64,000 nt of DNA from JAGVPT01 sp035500675 (GCA_035500675.1 DATJXA010000066.1:1-64000), one strand, 5' to 3'; counted from the first letter of the stretch, positions 18,387-27,822 are shown. Notes: a model not told the origin generated them from the sequence alone. Numbers and translations are program-made.

Positions 18387-18480
18387 GCCACAAAGATACA
18401 ACGTCGCAAGGAAGGCAAAAAATTTATTCTCAGCCATTTTACGACCGACGCCTCACTTCGTCTCCTTGTGACGTTGTGGC
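18387..18480. repeat. Intergenic palindromic element C
   Basis: Left arm GCCACAAAGATACAACGTCG and right arm complement GCCACAACGTCACAAGGA share GCCACAA, ACGTC and CAAGGA, making an interrupted inverted repeat between pepT and the OPT gene. It resembles elements A, B and D. Confidence 0.6.
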
Positions 18481-18525
18481 AAATTCTCTCCTCAGAAGAT
18501 CAACTCATCCAAAAGGAAACCGTTA

Positions 18526-20523
18526 ATGGAAACTCCCGCTCCTAATACGCTTCCCGACAACGCCTACAAAGAATTGAAACCGGGCGAAGACTATCGTCCG
18601 ATCATGGACCCGAATCAATCGTATCCTGAAGTCACTCCGTGGTCGGTCGGATGGGGATTGGTGATGGCCGTCTTCTTTTCTGCGGCTGCGGCATATTCCG
18701 GGCTGAAGATCGGACAAGTATTTGAAGCGGCGATTCCGATAGCGATACTCGCGGTCGGATTATCCACGGCATTCAAGAAAAAAGGGGCGCTCGGACAGAA
18801 TGTGATCATCCAATCGATCGGCGCGTGTTCCGGCGTTATCGTTGCCGGTGCGATCTTTACGATTCCCGCCCTGTATATTCTGGACCTGCCCGCAAATTTC
18901 TTCCAAGTATTTTTTGCGTCGGCGATCGGAGGGTTTCTTGGAATTCTTTTCCTCATACCGTTCCGTAAATATTTTGTTAAGGAAATGCACGGGACGCTTC
19001 CGTTCCCGGAAGCGACTGCGACGACCGAGATCCTGATCGCCGGTGAAAAAGGAGGGGCGCAGGCGGTGGTGCTCGTCGTCAGCGGACTCATCGGAGGACT
19101 TTTCGATTTCACCTTCAGCGCGTTCGGCTGGTGGTCGGAAGTCATCTCGACGAGGATGTTTCATTACGGCGAGGAGCTCGCCAACAGAGTGAAAATGGTC
19201 GCAAAAGTGGACGTTTCAGCCATGGTGTTCGGACTCGGATACATCGTCGGACTGAAATATTCTGCGATCATCGCAGCGGGTTCATTCCTCTCATGGTTTG
19301 TACTCGTTCCGTTGTTCAACGAGGTGGGACATTCACTGACAGTCCCGCTCGGAGCGACCGTCACAAAACTCATCGCCGATATGTCGGCGGAGGAAATTTT
19401 CCGCAACTATGTTCGGCAGATCGGCATCGGGGGCATCGCCATGGCGGGGATCATCGGCATTATCCGTTCGTCGAAAATTATTGGCGGCGCATTCTCACTT
19501 GCGTACCGCGAAATTTTTAAATCGAAGTCGGCGGGAGAAGAATCATCCGTACGGTGGCAGTCGGATATCAAGATGCTGTATGTCGTATTGTTAATTCTGT
19601 TGACGGCACTGCTTGTTTTTGTCTTCTTCTACGGCGGGGTCGTTTTCGATCTCGGCCACGCCGTCGTCGGGCTTTTGATCGTCATGATCATTTCGTTTCT
19701 TTTCACCACCGTGGCCGCAAACGCAACGGCTATCGTCGGCACAAATCCCGTCTCCGGGATGACGCTCATGACGCTGATCCTTTCATCGTTCGTCCTCGTG
19801 CGCATTGGACTGACGGGAGCTTCAGGAATGGTCAGCGCGTTGATCATCGGCGGAGTGGTCTGCACGGCGCTTTCAGTCGCGGGAGGATTTGTCACTGATC
19901 TGAAGATCGGGTATTGGATCGGATCGACGCCAAGAAAACAGGAGACGTGGAAATTCCTCGGCGTGATCGTCTCGGCGGCCACTGTGGGGGGCGTTATTTA
20001 CGTCCTGAACAAATCGTTCGGCTTCAAGGGCGAGCATGCGATGGTGGCGCCGCAAGCGAATGCGATGGCCGCGGTGATCCAGCCGCTGATGTCGAACGTG
20101 TCGGCCCCATGGGTCCTCTACGCCGTCGGCGCGATCATCGCGCTGATCTTGACGATGGTCGAAATCTCCCCTCTCGCATTTGCGCTCGGAATGTATATCC
20201 CTCAAGAACTGAACACGCCGCTCGTCTTTGGCGGATTGATCGCGTGGTGGGTCACAACGCGCACTAAAAATGAGAAGTTAAACAATGCACGCTTCTCGCG
20301 TGGAACACTTATCGCATCGGGATTCATCGCAGGCGGGTCGCTCTTCGGAGTCCTCAACGCGTTCCTGAGATTTATCGACCAGGACGTTTATAGTTTCGGT
20401 TACGCAGGATGGTATGCACAATCATGGGCGGACTCGCATGCCGGTGAAATCACCGGTCTCATTATGTTCATTCTCTTGTTCTCGTACGCTCTGTGGGATT
20501 CGATGCGGGCAAAGGAAGAATGA
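18526..20523 (+). CDS. OPT family oligopeptide transporter
   Basis: A 665-residue inner-membrane transporter of the oligopeptide transporter (OPT/YSL-like) superfamily, importing small peptides or metal chelates with protons. About 15 hydrophobic segments fill the chain. The NPVSGMTLMTLI motif near residue 407 and the early PWSVGWGLVMAVFFSAAAAY are typical of the bacterial group. The start has AAAGGAAAC ahead of the ATG. Being next to pepT supports peptide import. Confidence 0.9.
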   Translation: METPAPNTLPDNAYKELKPGEDYRPIMDPNQSYPEVTPWSVGWGLVMAVFFSAAAAYSGLKIGQVFEAAIPIAILAVGLSTAFKKKGALGQNVIIQSIGACSGVIVAGAIFTIPALYILDLPANFFQVFFASAIGGFLGILFLIPFRKYFVKEMHGTLPFPEATATTEILIAGEKGGAQAVVLVVSGLIGGLFDFTFSAFGWWSEVISTRMFHYGEELANRVKMVAKVDVSAMVFGLGYIVGLKYSAIIAAGSFLSWFVLVPLFNEVGHSLTVPLGATVTKLIADMSAEEIFRNYVRQIGIGGIAMAGIIGIIRSSKIIGGAFSLAYREIFKSKSAGEESSVRWQSDIKMLYVVLLILLTALLVFVFFYGGVVFDLGHAVVGLLIVMIISFLFTTVAANATAIVGTNPVSGMTLMTLILSSFVLVRIGLTGASGMVSALIIGGVVCTALSVAGGFVTDLKIGYWIGSTPRKQETWKFLGVIVSAATVGGVIYVLNKSFGFKGEHAMVAPQANAMAAVIQPLMSNVSAPWVLYAVGAIIALILTMVEISPLAFALGMYIPQELNTPLVFGGLIAWWVTTRTKNEKLNNARFSRGTLIASGFIAGGSLFGVLNAFLRFIDQDVYSFGYAGWYAQSWADSHAGEITGLIMFILLFSYALWDSMRAKEE

Positions 20524-20533
20524 TTGTAGCCTG

Positions 20534-20701
20534 TTATTTGATCCCCCTTTTTTTTCTTTCGATAATCACCTGGGCATCGACTTGCGAGGCGCAGATCGGA
20601 CAAATATAACGGCGGGTCGTTTCATTGAAATCCGGCTCGACTACCTGACTGCAGTGAGGGCATTTAACTTGCAACGGATTTTCATTACTGGATTTTGGCA
20701 T
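20534..20701 (-). CDS. Zinc-ribbon microprotein
   Basis: A 55-residue protein with two CPxC knuckles, CPHC and CPIC, spaced 20 residues apart, the layout of a zinc ribbon. The rest is charged. A TTG 15 bases upstream is in frame, but the ATG at 20701 has GGAG at the right distance. The stop lies 10 bases from the OPT gene's stop on the opposite strand. Function is unknown; such small ribbons often bind nucleic acid or act as adaptors. Confidence 0.7.
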   Translation of the reverse strand: MPKSSNENPLQVKCPHCSQVVEPDFNETTRRYICPICASQVDAQVIIERKKRGIK

Positions 20702-20733
20702 ATATCCAAGCTCCAAACATTAGAGGGGAAAAT

Positions 20734-21885
20734 TTATTTTCCGAACATGAAGACCAGTGGGCGCCACACGCGCCGAGCCCAGGCACGTTCGTTGTGCTCG
20801 GCCCCCTTGTCGAAAAAATATTCCAAATCCTTCCCCTTTACATAGCCTTTTTCCTCAAGCACTCTTACCATTTTGTCGTAACCAGGTTTGAGCAGTGTGT
20901 CGATTCCCGCACTGCCGTTGTCAAGATAAATGCGGATATTTTTTTTAGGACCGGCGTATGCCTTTACTTCCTTAATGATTTTATTGCTGTCGACAAGAAA
21001 AGCGCTTGAGAGGCATCCAGCTTTGGAGAAGATATCGGGGTACCACCATGCGAAAAGAAACGATATCAAGCCACCCGATGAAGAACCCATAACGGCCGTG
21101 TTCTTCTTGTCTGGTTTTGTCCGATACATTGAATCGATCATTGGCTTCACCATGTGCACGACAAAATCGGCATAGGCTCTGCCAAGAGGGGTGTCAGAAT
21201 ACTCCTGCTCCCGATCTCGCGTGTTGTAAATCCCGACGATAATGATCTCTTCGATCGAACGGGCTTCGATCAGGCTGTCTGCGACTTCATCCACGCGCCA
21301 GTCCAATCCACCAAACGACGTCAACGGGTCGATAATGTTTTGCCCGTCGTGCATATAAAGGACCGGATACTTTTTTGACGGATTTTTCTCATACGAAGGG
21401 GGAAGCCAGATAATCACGTCGCGCGGATGTCTCAACGCCGGCGACCTTAGTCCGCGAAGATATTTTACGGTGCCGGTGATTCCTTCGTTAATGGGGAAAT
21501 CAATGTCTTTCCAACTAATGGGGTGGAGGGTAATTACCGTGTCTGACTTCAAAACTAAAACAACATTCGTTGGAATCGTTTTGTGCCCATAAAGAGCTTC
21601 ATTGATCCAGCTTCCGCGGGTAATTTTAAATTCAAGTTGCGATCCTTCGTTAAACGAGGCGTGGAATGACCACGTGCTGTCATTCTCTCGGGTCATCATC
21701 GCTGCGCCGGCATCCCATCCCCCCAATGCTGTACCATTCCCCGCAACAAAAACGCTTGCGTTTCTCGGAGTAGACTTCGGCGCGACAACTTTTATTATGA
21801 GCTTGTGCTGCAAAGGGGTAATGGAAAAAGACGGAGGAATGGAAAAGATACAAAGGGCGGAAACGAGGGAGAGCTTTAAAGGCAT
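20734..21885 (-). CDS. Secreted esterase with N-terminal starch-binding-like domain
   Basis: A 383-residue exported protein: signal peptide (1-22), a CBM20/CBM48-like beta domain (about 27-125, with VAGNGTALGGWD typical of CBM20) and an alpha/beta-hydrolase esterase domain of the enterochelin-esterase / CE1 group (about 145-383). The nucleophile elbow reads GSSSGG and the late acid/His region is KGAEHNERAW. It probably deacylates a sugar ester outside the inner membrane. It is not evidently part of a siderophore cluster. The preceding TPR gene is on the same strand, 152 bases away. Confidence 0.75.
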   Translation of the reverse strand: MPLKLSLVSALCIFSIPPSFSITPLQHKLIIKVVAPKSTPRNASVFVAGNGTALGGWDAGAAMMTRENDSTWSFHASFNEGSQLEFKITRGSWINEALYGHKTIPTNVVLVLKSDTVITLHPISWKDIDFPINEGITGTVKYLRGLRSPALRHPRDVIIWLPPSYEKNPSKKYPVLYMHDGQNIIDPLTSFGGLDWRVDEVADSLIEARSIEEIIIVGIYNTRDREQEYSDTPLGRAYADFVVHMVKPMIDSMYRTKPDKKNTAVMGSSSGGLISFLFAWWYPDIFSKAGCLSSAFLVDSNKIIKEVKAYAGPKKNIRIYLDNGSAGIDTLLKPGYDKMVRVLEEKGYVKGKDLEYFFDKGAEHNERAWARRVWRPLVFMFGK

Positions 21886-21906
21886 AATAGGTTTTACGAA
21901 ATGTGG

Positions 21907-21937
21907 CGGAGGTCAGAACAATGGCTCCCGACCTCCG
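21907..21937. repeat. Hairpin upstream of the esterase gene
   Basis: An 8-bp inverted repeat (CGGAGGTC / GACCTCCG) with a 15-base loop lies 22 bases ahead of the esterase start. A T-rich stretch follows only on the plus strand, where no gene would need ending, so its role is unclear. Confidence 0.4.
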
Positions 21938-22037
21938 GTAAATTTTTCGTAAACCAAAATACCAACGAAGAGCTGAAATGTCAATTTCTCCGGCTAAGGT
22001 TCAAGCCGAAATCCGGTTACAGGTTCCTTTCTTCTGC

Positions 22038-23495
22038 TCAGCCGGCCGCCAGCATCTTCGACGCCCTGTTCCTCATAAAAGCATAATTCATCAACGGGAG
22101 GCTGTAAAATTCTGCCGCCTGTTTGCAGAATTTGTTCGCGTTTCCTAAATCGCCTTTCGCTTTGTATGCCAGGGCCATCCGATAAAGGTTGTACGGGTCT
22201 TGCTGGTTTGCTTGGTGTAGCTCGCTCAGCGCTTCATCGTAGTTCTTTTCAGCCAACGCTTCAATGCCTTTTAGCTCGTGAGCAAACCGAATTTGATTTG
22301 CGTTTTTGTTTTCTTCCGCGGCGTGCGAAAATTCTTCGATCTCCGTCTTTGCAGTATGAAAATCGCTTTTTGCGATCGCGATACGCGCTCTGTTGTAATG
22401 ATCGGCAAAAAGTGCGTTCTTTTTAAGCTCGGGAGAAAGGTCTGAGTGTGAGATCAAATCAACTGAAGTTGCAAATGTTTGAGCAGCGTCATCGTATTTT
22501 CCCATTTCGAGAAGCACGTTCGCTTTGGCCGCAAGATCGCCGGACATTCCCAGAACATCATTGATATTCCTGCCGATGGCGTACTCCTTGTCAAAATCCC
22601 CAAGCGCCGATTCCAAGTTCCCTCCGTCGATGTCGACCACCGCTTTCACAAAACATGCTTGACGCCTTTCGCCGTCGTTATGGGCTGAGGAAGCAAGCTG
22701 TTCGGCTTCGGCCGCCGCTTTTTCATTCTTCCCTTGATACAGGTAGTTCATCGTCAAACCGATCCTCGAAGAAGTAAAATTCGGGTCGATGCCAAGGGCT
22801 TTCTTATAGTTGTCAATCGATTGATCAAAGCGCCCCATTTTAAGGAGGAGCTCGGCGTACGAATCGTACGGGTTCGGGTCGTTCGGCAATAATTCCGTAT
22901 ACCTCTTGAAAGTTTTCTCGGCCTTTTCATACTGTTGGACCTGACGATAGGCATATCCAAGAATGTTATACGCAGGCGCAAATCGATCGGCAATGTGAAT
23001 CGCTTTTTCATATTCCCGGATAGCGTCACGATAGTCCTGCATGCCGAAAAAGTAACCGCCGAGAGTAACATGCGCGCGTTCATCATCCGGATAAAGTGCA
23101 ACTAATTTTTCGAGACATTCCTTTTGTTTATTCAGGTCTCCCTTCGTGCCGGCATCAGTCGCAAGAATAAGAAGCCGCTCCCCCTCCGACGCATTCTTTA
23201 TGTGGCTCATCGCCTCCTTAAGGTTTTGGAACAGATCCTTCGCCGTAAGGGAATTATTCGCCCGATCGAGGTACGCAGAGGCGAACGACGAGTCGAGCTC
23301 AATGGCATTGTCGAAATGTTTGAGGGATTCTCTCACCTGAAGGTTGTCGGCGAGCTGTTGCCCGATGAGAAATTCCTTTTTTGCCTGCTCCGAAGCGGTC
23401 GTGATCGGGATCTTTTCTTCGTTCGCTCCGGCCAACGCTCCTGTGACATTCAACATCACACAAAGAACAAGAACGAATGTTGAAATTGTTTTCAT
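22038..23495 (-). CDS. Exported tetratricopeptide-repeat protein
   Basis: A 485-residue protein: signal peptide ending near VTGALA, followed by about ten TPR units, e.g. AYNILGYAYRQVQQYEKAEK and NPYDSYAELLLKMGRFDQS. TPR arrays bind partner proteins; no enzymatic domain is present. Start at 23495 has GGAGG upstream; an in-frame start at 23594 would precede the signal peptide with 33 unrelated residues. The partner is unknown. Confidence 0.8.
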   Translation of the reverse strand: MKTISTFVLVLCVMLNVTGALAGANEEKIPITTASEQAKKEFLIGQQLADNLQVRESLKHFDNAIELDSSFASAYLDRANNSLTAKDLFQNLKEAMSHIKNASEGERLLILATDAGTKGDLNKQKECLEKLVALYPDDERAHVTLGGYFFGMQDYRDAIREYEKAIHIADRFAPAYNILGYAYRQVQQYEKAEKTFKRYTELLPNDPNPYDSYAELLLKMGRFDQSIDNYKKALGIDPNFTSSRIGLTMNYLYQGKNEKAAAEAEQLASSAHNDGERRQACFVKAVVDIDGGNLESALGDFDKEYAIGRNINDVLGMSGDLAAKANVLLEMGKYDDAAQTFATSVDLISHSDLSPELKKNALFADHYNRARIAIAKSDFHTAKTEIEEFSHAAEENKNANQIRFAHELKGIEALAEKNYDEALSELHQANQQDPYNLYRMALAYKAKGDLGNANKFCKQAAEFYSLPLMNYAFMRNRASKMLAAG

Positions 23496-23867
23496 AAAGC
23501 CTCCGTAGTATGTTTGGAATACAGGGATGATCAATCGACCAGAGTATCGTTCGGCAAAACGATGCGGTCGTTTCCCGGCACGGGTCCGACACAACTTACA
23601 TACACTATAATGCCAAGGGGGTCGATCGTTATACGGAAGGATTGGGGAAAAGGTTACTGAGCTATTTGAGCAGGAAAATCACAATATCTTCTGGACATGC
23701 CGACCGCCTACTCATGACCAAATGACAAATGCCAATTGGGCCGGGTTTCGGTTGGGATGCTCATGCGGAAAAGAGTTATTGTTAGCAATATTGAATGAAG
23801 GAAGGCTTTTTCCTATATTTTTTGCAATTGCCCCTCGAAAATGGGTCATCAAAACCGAGATATCCGT
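23496..23867. other. Divergent promoter region
   Basis: This 372-base gap separates divergent genes. It contains a good plus-strand promoter at 23791-23819; nothing else is recognisable in the rest. Confidence 0.5.
23791..23819 (+). promoter_or_regulatory. Predicted sigma70-type promoter
   Basis: TTGAAT (23791-23796), a 17-base spacer and TATATT (23814-23819) lie about 50 bases ahead of the start at 23868. Confidence 0.5.
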
Positions 23868-24560
23868 ATGAACATCCTATCTGTTAATCCGAAAAGTTTT
23901 GTGAGGGGTTGCGTGAAGTTGTTCGCTGCTGGCGGGCTGATGATTCTTCAACCGGTTGTCGCTGCCGGGCAGGGACAAAACGGTATTGTCATCAAACCGA
24001 ACCTTAGCAGTTCTGATAAACTGTCTGAATGGACTTTGGATGGATCTGGCTCATGGCAAATTGAGGATGGCCAGTTAGTATTGACGAAAGCCGGGAGTCC
24101 ATCCGGCCCGATCCGACGGCCCTCGGCACTGGCCATTCTCAACAGCGATTCGCTAAGCTCGGTCATGGTTCAAGCCGACATCCAATCGGACGTTGACACA
24201 AGCAACCTCCATCGGGACCTGGACATCGTTGTCGGTTATCAATCACCCCAACGCTTCTATTATGTTCATCTTGCCGCAACGACGGATAGCGTCCACAACG
24301 GAATTTTTATCGTGGATAACGCAAACCGGCGGAGGATTGATTCAGGAAGTGGCATCCCTCGGCTGACAGGCAAGGCATGGCATTACGTTTCAGTAATTCG
24401 GGACGGGGATAACGGAATCATTACGGTATATCTCGACTCGTTCAAATCGCCGGTTTTGCAGGCAATCGATACGACTCTTCGTTTCGGCCGTGTCGGATTT
24501 GGCTCGTTCGATGACACGGGGCACTTTCGCAATATTATAATCACAAGCTCTCTGCGATGA
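23868..24560 (+). CDS. Secreted concanavalin-fold protein (3-keto-disaccharide hydrolase / LamG-like)
   Basis: A 230-residue protein with an N-terminal hydrophobic export segment (about 15-33) and a single beta-sandwich resembling the 3-keto-disaccharide hydrolase / DUF1080 and LamG jelly rolls, judged from the strand pattern WTLDGSGSWQIEDGQLVL, the central FYYVHLAAT and the closing VGFGSFDDTGHFRNI. Members bind or cleave sugars; catalysis is not evident here. The ATG at 23868 is preferred to one at 23841. A phosphodiesterase-like gene follows after 41 bases in the same operon. Confidence 0.6.
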   Translation: MNILSVNPKSFVRGCVKLFAAGGLMILQPVVAAGQGQNGIVIKPNLSSSDKLSEWTLDGSGSWQIEDGQLVLTKAGSPSGPIRRPSALAILNSDSLSSVMVQADIQSDVDTSNLHRDLDIVVGYQSPQRFYYVHLAATTDSVHNGIFIVDNANRRRIDSGSGIPRLTGKAWHYVSVIRDGDNGIITVYLDSFKSPVLQAIDTTLRFGRVGFGSFDDTGHFRNIIITSSLR

Positions 24561-24601
24561 TTCGGCATTCGTTTATCTGATTGACAATGCGAGGTGCGAT
24601 C

Positions 24602-25648
24602 ATGCGTTTAAAAAACATCCTTCTTAATTCTTGTCTCGCCATTCTTCTCTCCTTTCAATTTACCTTTGCCGCCGCAAAACCGGTGGTCTTGATGTTTATT
24701 ATAGACGGATTACAAAGCGACGCTGCGAAGGTCGCGATCGCTCATGGCGCGAGCAATCTTAAATTCCTTTATGATAACGGCGTGTGGGTCGAAGAGGCTT
24801 ATTGCGTAAGCCCCTCACCGTATTTACGACTTCCGGATGGATCGCTTCCATGGGGAACTTCGTCCCCGCCGAACGTCGCGATGCACACGGGCACTCATGT
24901 CTTCGAATCGCGGAACATGGACGACATTTTTCTTGCAGCGCGAAGATCCGGCATCAAATCCGTCTTCGCCGGCGGTGCATTAAATTACAAAGAGTTCAAC
25001 ACGGCCGATTATTGCTATTACTCAAATACGGACCCGGACTCGGTCATGGTGCAACATGGACTCGATCATTTTAAGAACGACGGGGTGCAATTGATCAGAC
25101 TGCACATGCAGCGTATAAGAAATCATTGGAAGGGATCCGAGGAAAAGCTCGATCCAAACTCGGATTATCAACAGTACATTCTATATTTAGACCGCTTGTT
25201 GGGCAAACTCATCGAGGAATTTAAAGCGGCGGGGGTTTGGGATAGCACGTACGTCATCGTCGCGGGGGACCATGGAATGGGCATGACCTTAAAAAGCGAG
25301 CATCCGGCATCGATTATTTCTTCATGGAAACCATATATGAATTTTTACGGACCCGGCATCAAAAGAGGAGCAAGCATCCCGTACGCTGAATCGCCCGACA
25401 TCGCACTCTTAGTCGATCGCTTCCTTAACCTTACACCATTACGAGGTCATCTAGATCCGAACGTCGATGTCGTTCCCAGAGGAACAACGGGGACTCTATT
25501 GACAAACATTTTTATTGGGAATCCGAGGGAGCTTCCGCATCCGATGCTCATCAAACGGTATTTGGAAAGCACTGATTGGAAACCATCGGATGAGTACGGG
25601 GAGTATCGGCAGGCTATGATACAGTATTTGAAGGAATTACGTAAATAA
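24602..25648 (+). CDS. Type I phosphodiesterase / nucleotide pyrophosphatase family protein
   Basis: A 348-residue exported metallo-enzyme of the alkaline-phosphatase superfamily (PF01663). Signal peptide, then LMFIIDGLQSD (first metal Asp), the nucleophile Thr region PNVAMHTGTH, and AGDHGMGM (metal Asp-His) near residue 228. It would hydrolyse a phosphodiester, pyrophosphate or phosphonate ester in the periplasm. The ATG at 24602 has GAGGTG upstream; the GTG/ATG 21 bases earlier gives an untypical leader. Operonic with the lectin-fold gene; convergent with the GH28 gene. Confidence 0.75.
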   Translation: MRLKNILLNSCLAILLSFQFTFAAAKPVVLMFIIDGLQSDAAKVAIAHGASNLKFLYDNGVWVEEAYCVSPSPYLRLPDGSLPWGTSSPPNVAMHTGTHVFESRNMDDIFLAARRSGIKSVFAGGALNYKEFNTADYCYYSNTDPDSVMVQHGLDHFKNDGVQLIRLHMQRIRNHWKGSEEKLDPNSDYQQYILYLDRLLGKLIEEFKAAGVWDSTYVIVAGDHGMGMTLKSEHPASIISSWKPYMNFYGPGIKRGASIPYAESPDIALLVDRFLNLTPLRGHLDPNVDVVPRGTTGTLLTNIFIGNPRELPHPMLIKRYLESTDWKPSDEYGEYRQAMIQYLKELRK

Positions 25649-25658
25649 TTTTGTTTTT

Positions 25659-25736
25659 TACACCGCAATGGCGCGAAACACGTAGGGAATTTCGAAAAAC
25701 TCAACACCCTTTGCGGTTTAGCGCCATTGCGGTGTA
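25659..25736. repeat. Perfect 16-bp-arm palindrome between convergent genes (element D)
   Basis: Arms at 25659-25674 (TACACCGCAATGGCGC) and 25721-25736 are perfect inverses over 16 bp with a 46-base centre that includes CACCCTTTGCGGTTTAG. It fills nearly the whole gap between convergent genes, so it can act as a bidirectional transcription stop. Confidence 0.75.
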
Positions 25737-25739
25737 GGA

Positions 25740-27443
25740 TCAATTATGCAGTTTCACTGCTTTCTGGTCGGCACCTCGCGCGAAACTTAATATCTGCTTC
25801 GCACTCGACACGTCGCCTCCATCGATCGTAATCCCACGGTTTTTTTCTCCTTCAACCTGCAAAAAAACCTTCGCCGGATTAAGAAGACGTAAACCCGAAA
25901 GCAAAATGTCCTTCGAGTTTATAATTCGAAGGGTAGATTCTGCTTCCTTATTCCCTTCAACAGTCAGATTGCTCAAAGCCGCATTATCGACATCATCCAG
26001 TATCACCGCAGGCCTCACATCGGGATTCGTGTACGTAAAGCTTACGTTCTGAAGCGACAGTCCGCTGACATTCCTTGCGTACATGCCGTACGCAGGTGGG
26101 GTTCCGACCTGAAAATATTCTCCGGCGATTTCCGGCACATCTCTCACGTCAGCTTCGTCCGCAGTCCCGCCTCCTTCGTATGTCACATGAATGTCGGTAA
26201 GACTAATATTTTCAAGAAAGCTCTCGCCGACTCCATTGAGCACAATGCACTGCCGTAATTCACCTTTCCAGATGCCGGGACGAAATGGCATATCTTGCTG
26301 TTGGAGCGGAGTATCCACCACCGTCGCATAGATCCCGTTGAAAAAAATATTCTTCACAATTCCCTTGGGCGACACATTAATTTTTCCCGATCGGTCAGGC
26401 CGGGGTTTTGAGTCAAGACCTATCGAGATCGGCCCGGTCACTTTATTCAGTATGAGGTTTGAGAATGAGATGTTTTCCGCTCTGTCTCCTCTGCCAAACC
26501 GCATCTTGATCGGGCAGCCGTATGTTTCATAAATGACGCAGTTGGAAACTGTGATATTCCCTGGCTCGCCACCGCCAAATCGGAAGACGGACCAACGGGT
26601 GCTGAATGTGCAGTTTGTCACCGTGACGAATTTATTGCTGCCGAACAACGCGCACGCATCGTCCTGACATTTGACGTTGCAGTTCGAAATATTCACGTAT
26701 TCCGAGCTTCCAAAATGGAATCCATCGTTGTTCTTATTGACTCTGTTCAGTATGGTGATTCCTTCAAGCTTCACGTAGCTGCATTCCAGTATGCGCATGC
26801 AGTGATAAGCGCTTCGTGTGAGAAAAATATCATGAACAAAAACGTTCGTGCATCCGTAAAAAATAATTAAATGAGGTCTGTCCATATTGCCGCTATGCTG
26901 ACCCGGACCGGTTCCATCGCCGAGGCCATTATAAAAGAGCTGCCCTTGACCGTCGATGGTTCCGTTCCCATCAATGGCGACGTTATGCGCATGAGCGGCA
27001 TAGATCAACGAGTAGTTTCCGTTGCCCGGTGGAACGCCTTTTCCCCGATAATAGTCTCCGATGTTGCCGCTTCCTAATAATCTCCCGGAAGCTGCAATGG
27101 TGAGAGTCACGTTGTCTTTCAATTCCAGTGTGCCGGTAATAAAATCGCCGGCCGGAACGAGCACCGTGCCGCCGCTATCGACGTAACACGAATCGATCGC
27201 CGATTGTATGGCGCTTGTGTTAAGAGTCTTGCCGTCGCCAATCGCGCCGAAATCTACAACGTCGTACACCCTGCTGCCGTTTTGTCCGCTCGATACGATG
27301 GAAGCGCCCAGCGCCGCAACTTGTTTTGCTGAATGTCCCTCCCCGCCGATACCGAAAGCAAAGAGAGACTGTTGAAGGCAGCATAAGGCGATAACGATCG
27401 CTTCAATTCGCATTACACATTTTGGTTTGACCCGTGTTTTCAT
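25740..27443 (-). CDS. Secreted GH28 polygalacturonase-like protein (atypical active site)
   Basis: A 567-residue right-handed beta-helix of glycoside hydrolase family 28, which cleaves alpha-1,4-galacturonosyl links of pectin or rhamnogalacturonan. The N-terminal VDFGAIGDGKTLNTSAIQ is the family hallmark. Of the catalytic aspartates, D240 (NNDG) and D261/D262 (QDDA) are present, and PIKMRFGRG gives the RIK-like substrate arm. The usual GHG histidine loop reads instead RFGGG, so activity may be altered. An export signal lies in the first 30 residues. It is the last gene of the locus and follows kdgF-like and heparinase-like genes within 30 bases. Confidence 0.82.
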   Translation of the reverse strand: MKTRVKPKCVMRIEAIVIALCCLQQSLFAFGIGGEGHSAKQVAALGASIVSSGQNGSRVYDVVDFGAIGDGKTLNTSAIQSAIDSCYVDSGGTVLVPAGDFITGTLELKDNVTLTIAASGRLLGSGNIGDYYRGKGVPPGNGNYSLIYAAHAHNVAIDGNGTIDGQGQLFYNGLGDGTGPGQHSGNMDRPHLIIFYGCTNVFVHDIFLTRSAYHCMRILECSYVKLEGITILNRVNKNNDGFHFGSSEYVNISNCNVKCQDDACALFGSNKFVTVTNCTFSTRWSVFRFGGGEPGNITVSNCVIYETYGCPIKMRFGRGDRAENISFSNLILNKVTGPISIGLDSKPRPDRSGKINVSPKGIVKNIFFNGIYATVVDTPLQQQDMPFRPGIWKGELRQCIVLNGVGESFLENISLTDIHVTYEGGGTADEADVRDVPEIAGEYFQVGTPPAYGMYARNVSGLSLQNVSFTYTNPDVRPAVILDDVDNAALSNLTVEGNKEAESTLRIINSKDILLSGLRLLNPAKVFLQVEGEKNRGITIDGGDVSSAKQILSFARGADQKAVKLHN

Positions 27444-27471
27444 TAATCACCGCTCAAAATATCGGAGGCCG

Positions 27472-27822
27472 TTAGTGTTTAAGAAAATCTTCTCTGTGGG
27501 GAACGAAAACGTCGACCAACGCACTCTCTTCTAATGCAACCACACCGTGTTCGACGTTAGGGGGCATGAGATATCCGTCGCCGACCTTCTGAATTCGCTT
27601 TTCACCGTTCATGTTCACTTCAAACGACCCCTTGATGACGTATGAGAATTGTTTGTGCGGATGTTTATGGAGCGACCCGACTGCCCCCTTTTTGAACTTC
27701 ACAACGACAAGCATCATATCGTTGTCGTAACTCATGACCGACCTTGTCACGCCTTCGCCCGCGTATTCCCATTGAGCATTCTCGTTGAAGAAAAACCCTG
27801 TTTTTCCGAATTGCTCTCCCAT
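27472..27822 (-). CDS. kdgF: KdgF-like cupin (unsaturated uronate cyclisation)
   Basis: A 116-residue single-domain cupin. The metal-binding motif HKHPHKQFSYVIKG followed by PPNVEHG gives two His in the first motif and one in the second. The size and sequence match KdgF, which turns 4,5-unsaturated galacturonate/mannuronate monomers into 4-deoxy-5-keto-uronate, one step before KduI. A strong ribosome site (GGAGT) precedes the ATG. The adjacent genes encode a lyase-like protein and a GH28, and kduI lies in this window as well, which supports the assignment. Other small cupins look similar, so the symbol is tentative. Confidence 0.75.
   Translation of the reverse strand: MGEQFGKTGFFFNENAQWEYAGEGVTRSVMSYDNDMMLVVVKFKKGAVGSLHKHPHKQFSYVIKGSFEVNMNGEKRIQKVGDGYLMPPNVEHGVVALEESALVDVFVPHREDFLKH

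Noticed and set aside
15131..18480. Possible CRISPR from repeated CGCAAAG-like words
   Set aside because: The copies are spread between genes, inverted, of unequal length and lack regular spacers.
18164..18526. 120-residue open frame at the end of pepT
   Set aside because: It overlaps pepT in another frame and continues through a palindromic element.
22813..22824. TCAATCGATTGA palindrome like the LacI operator
   Set aside because: It lies in the middle of the TPR coding sequence, far from any promoter; a chance match is likely.
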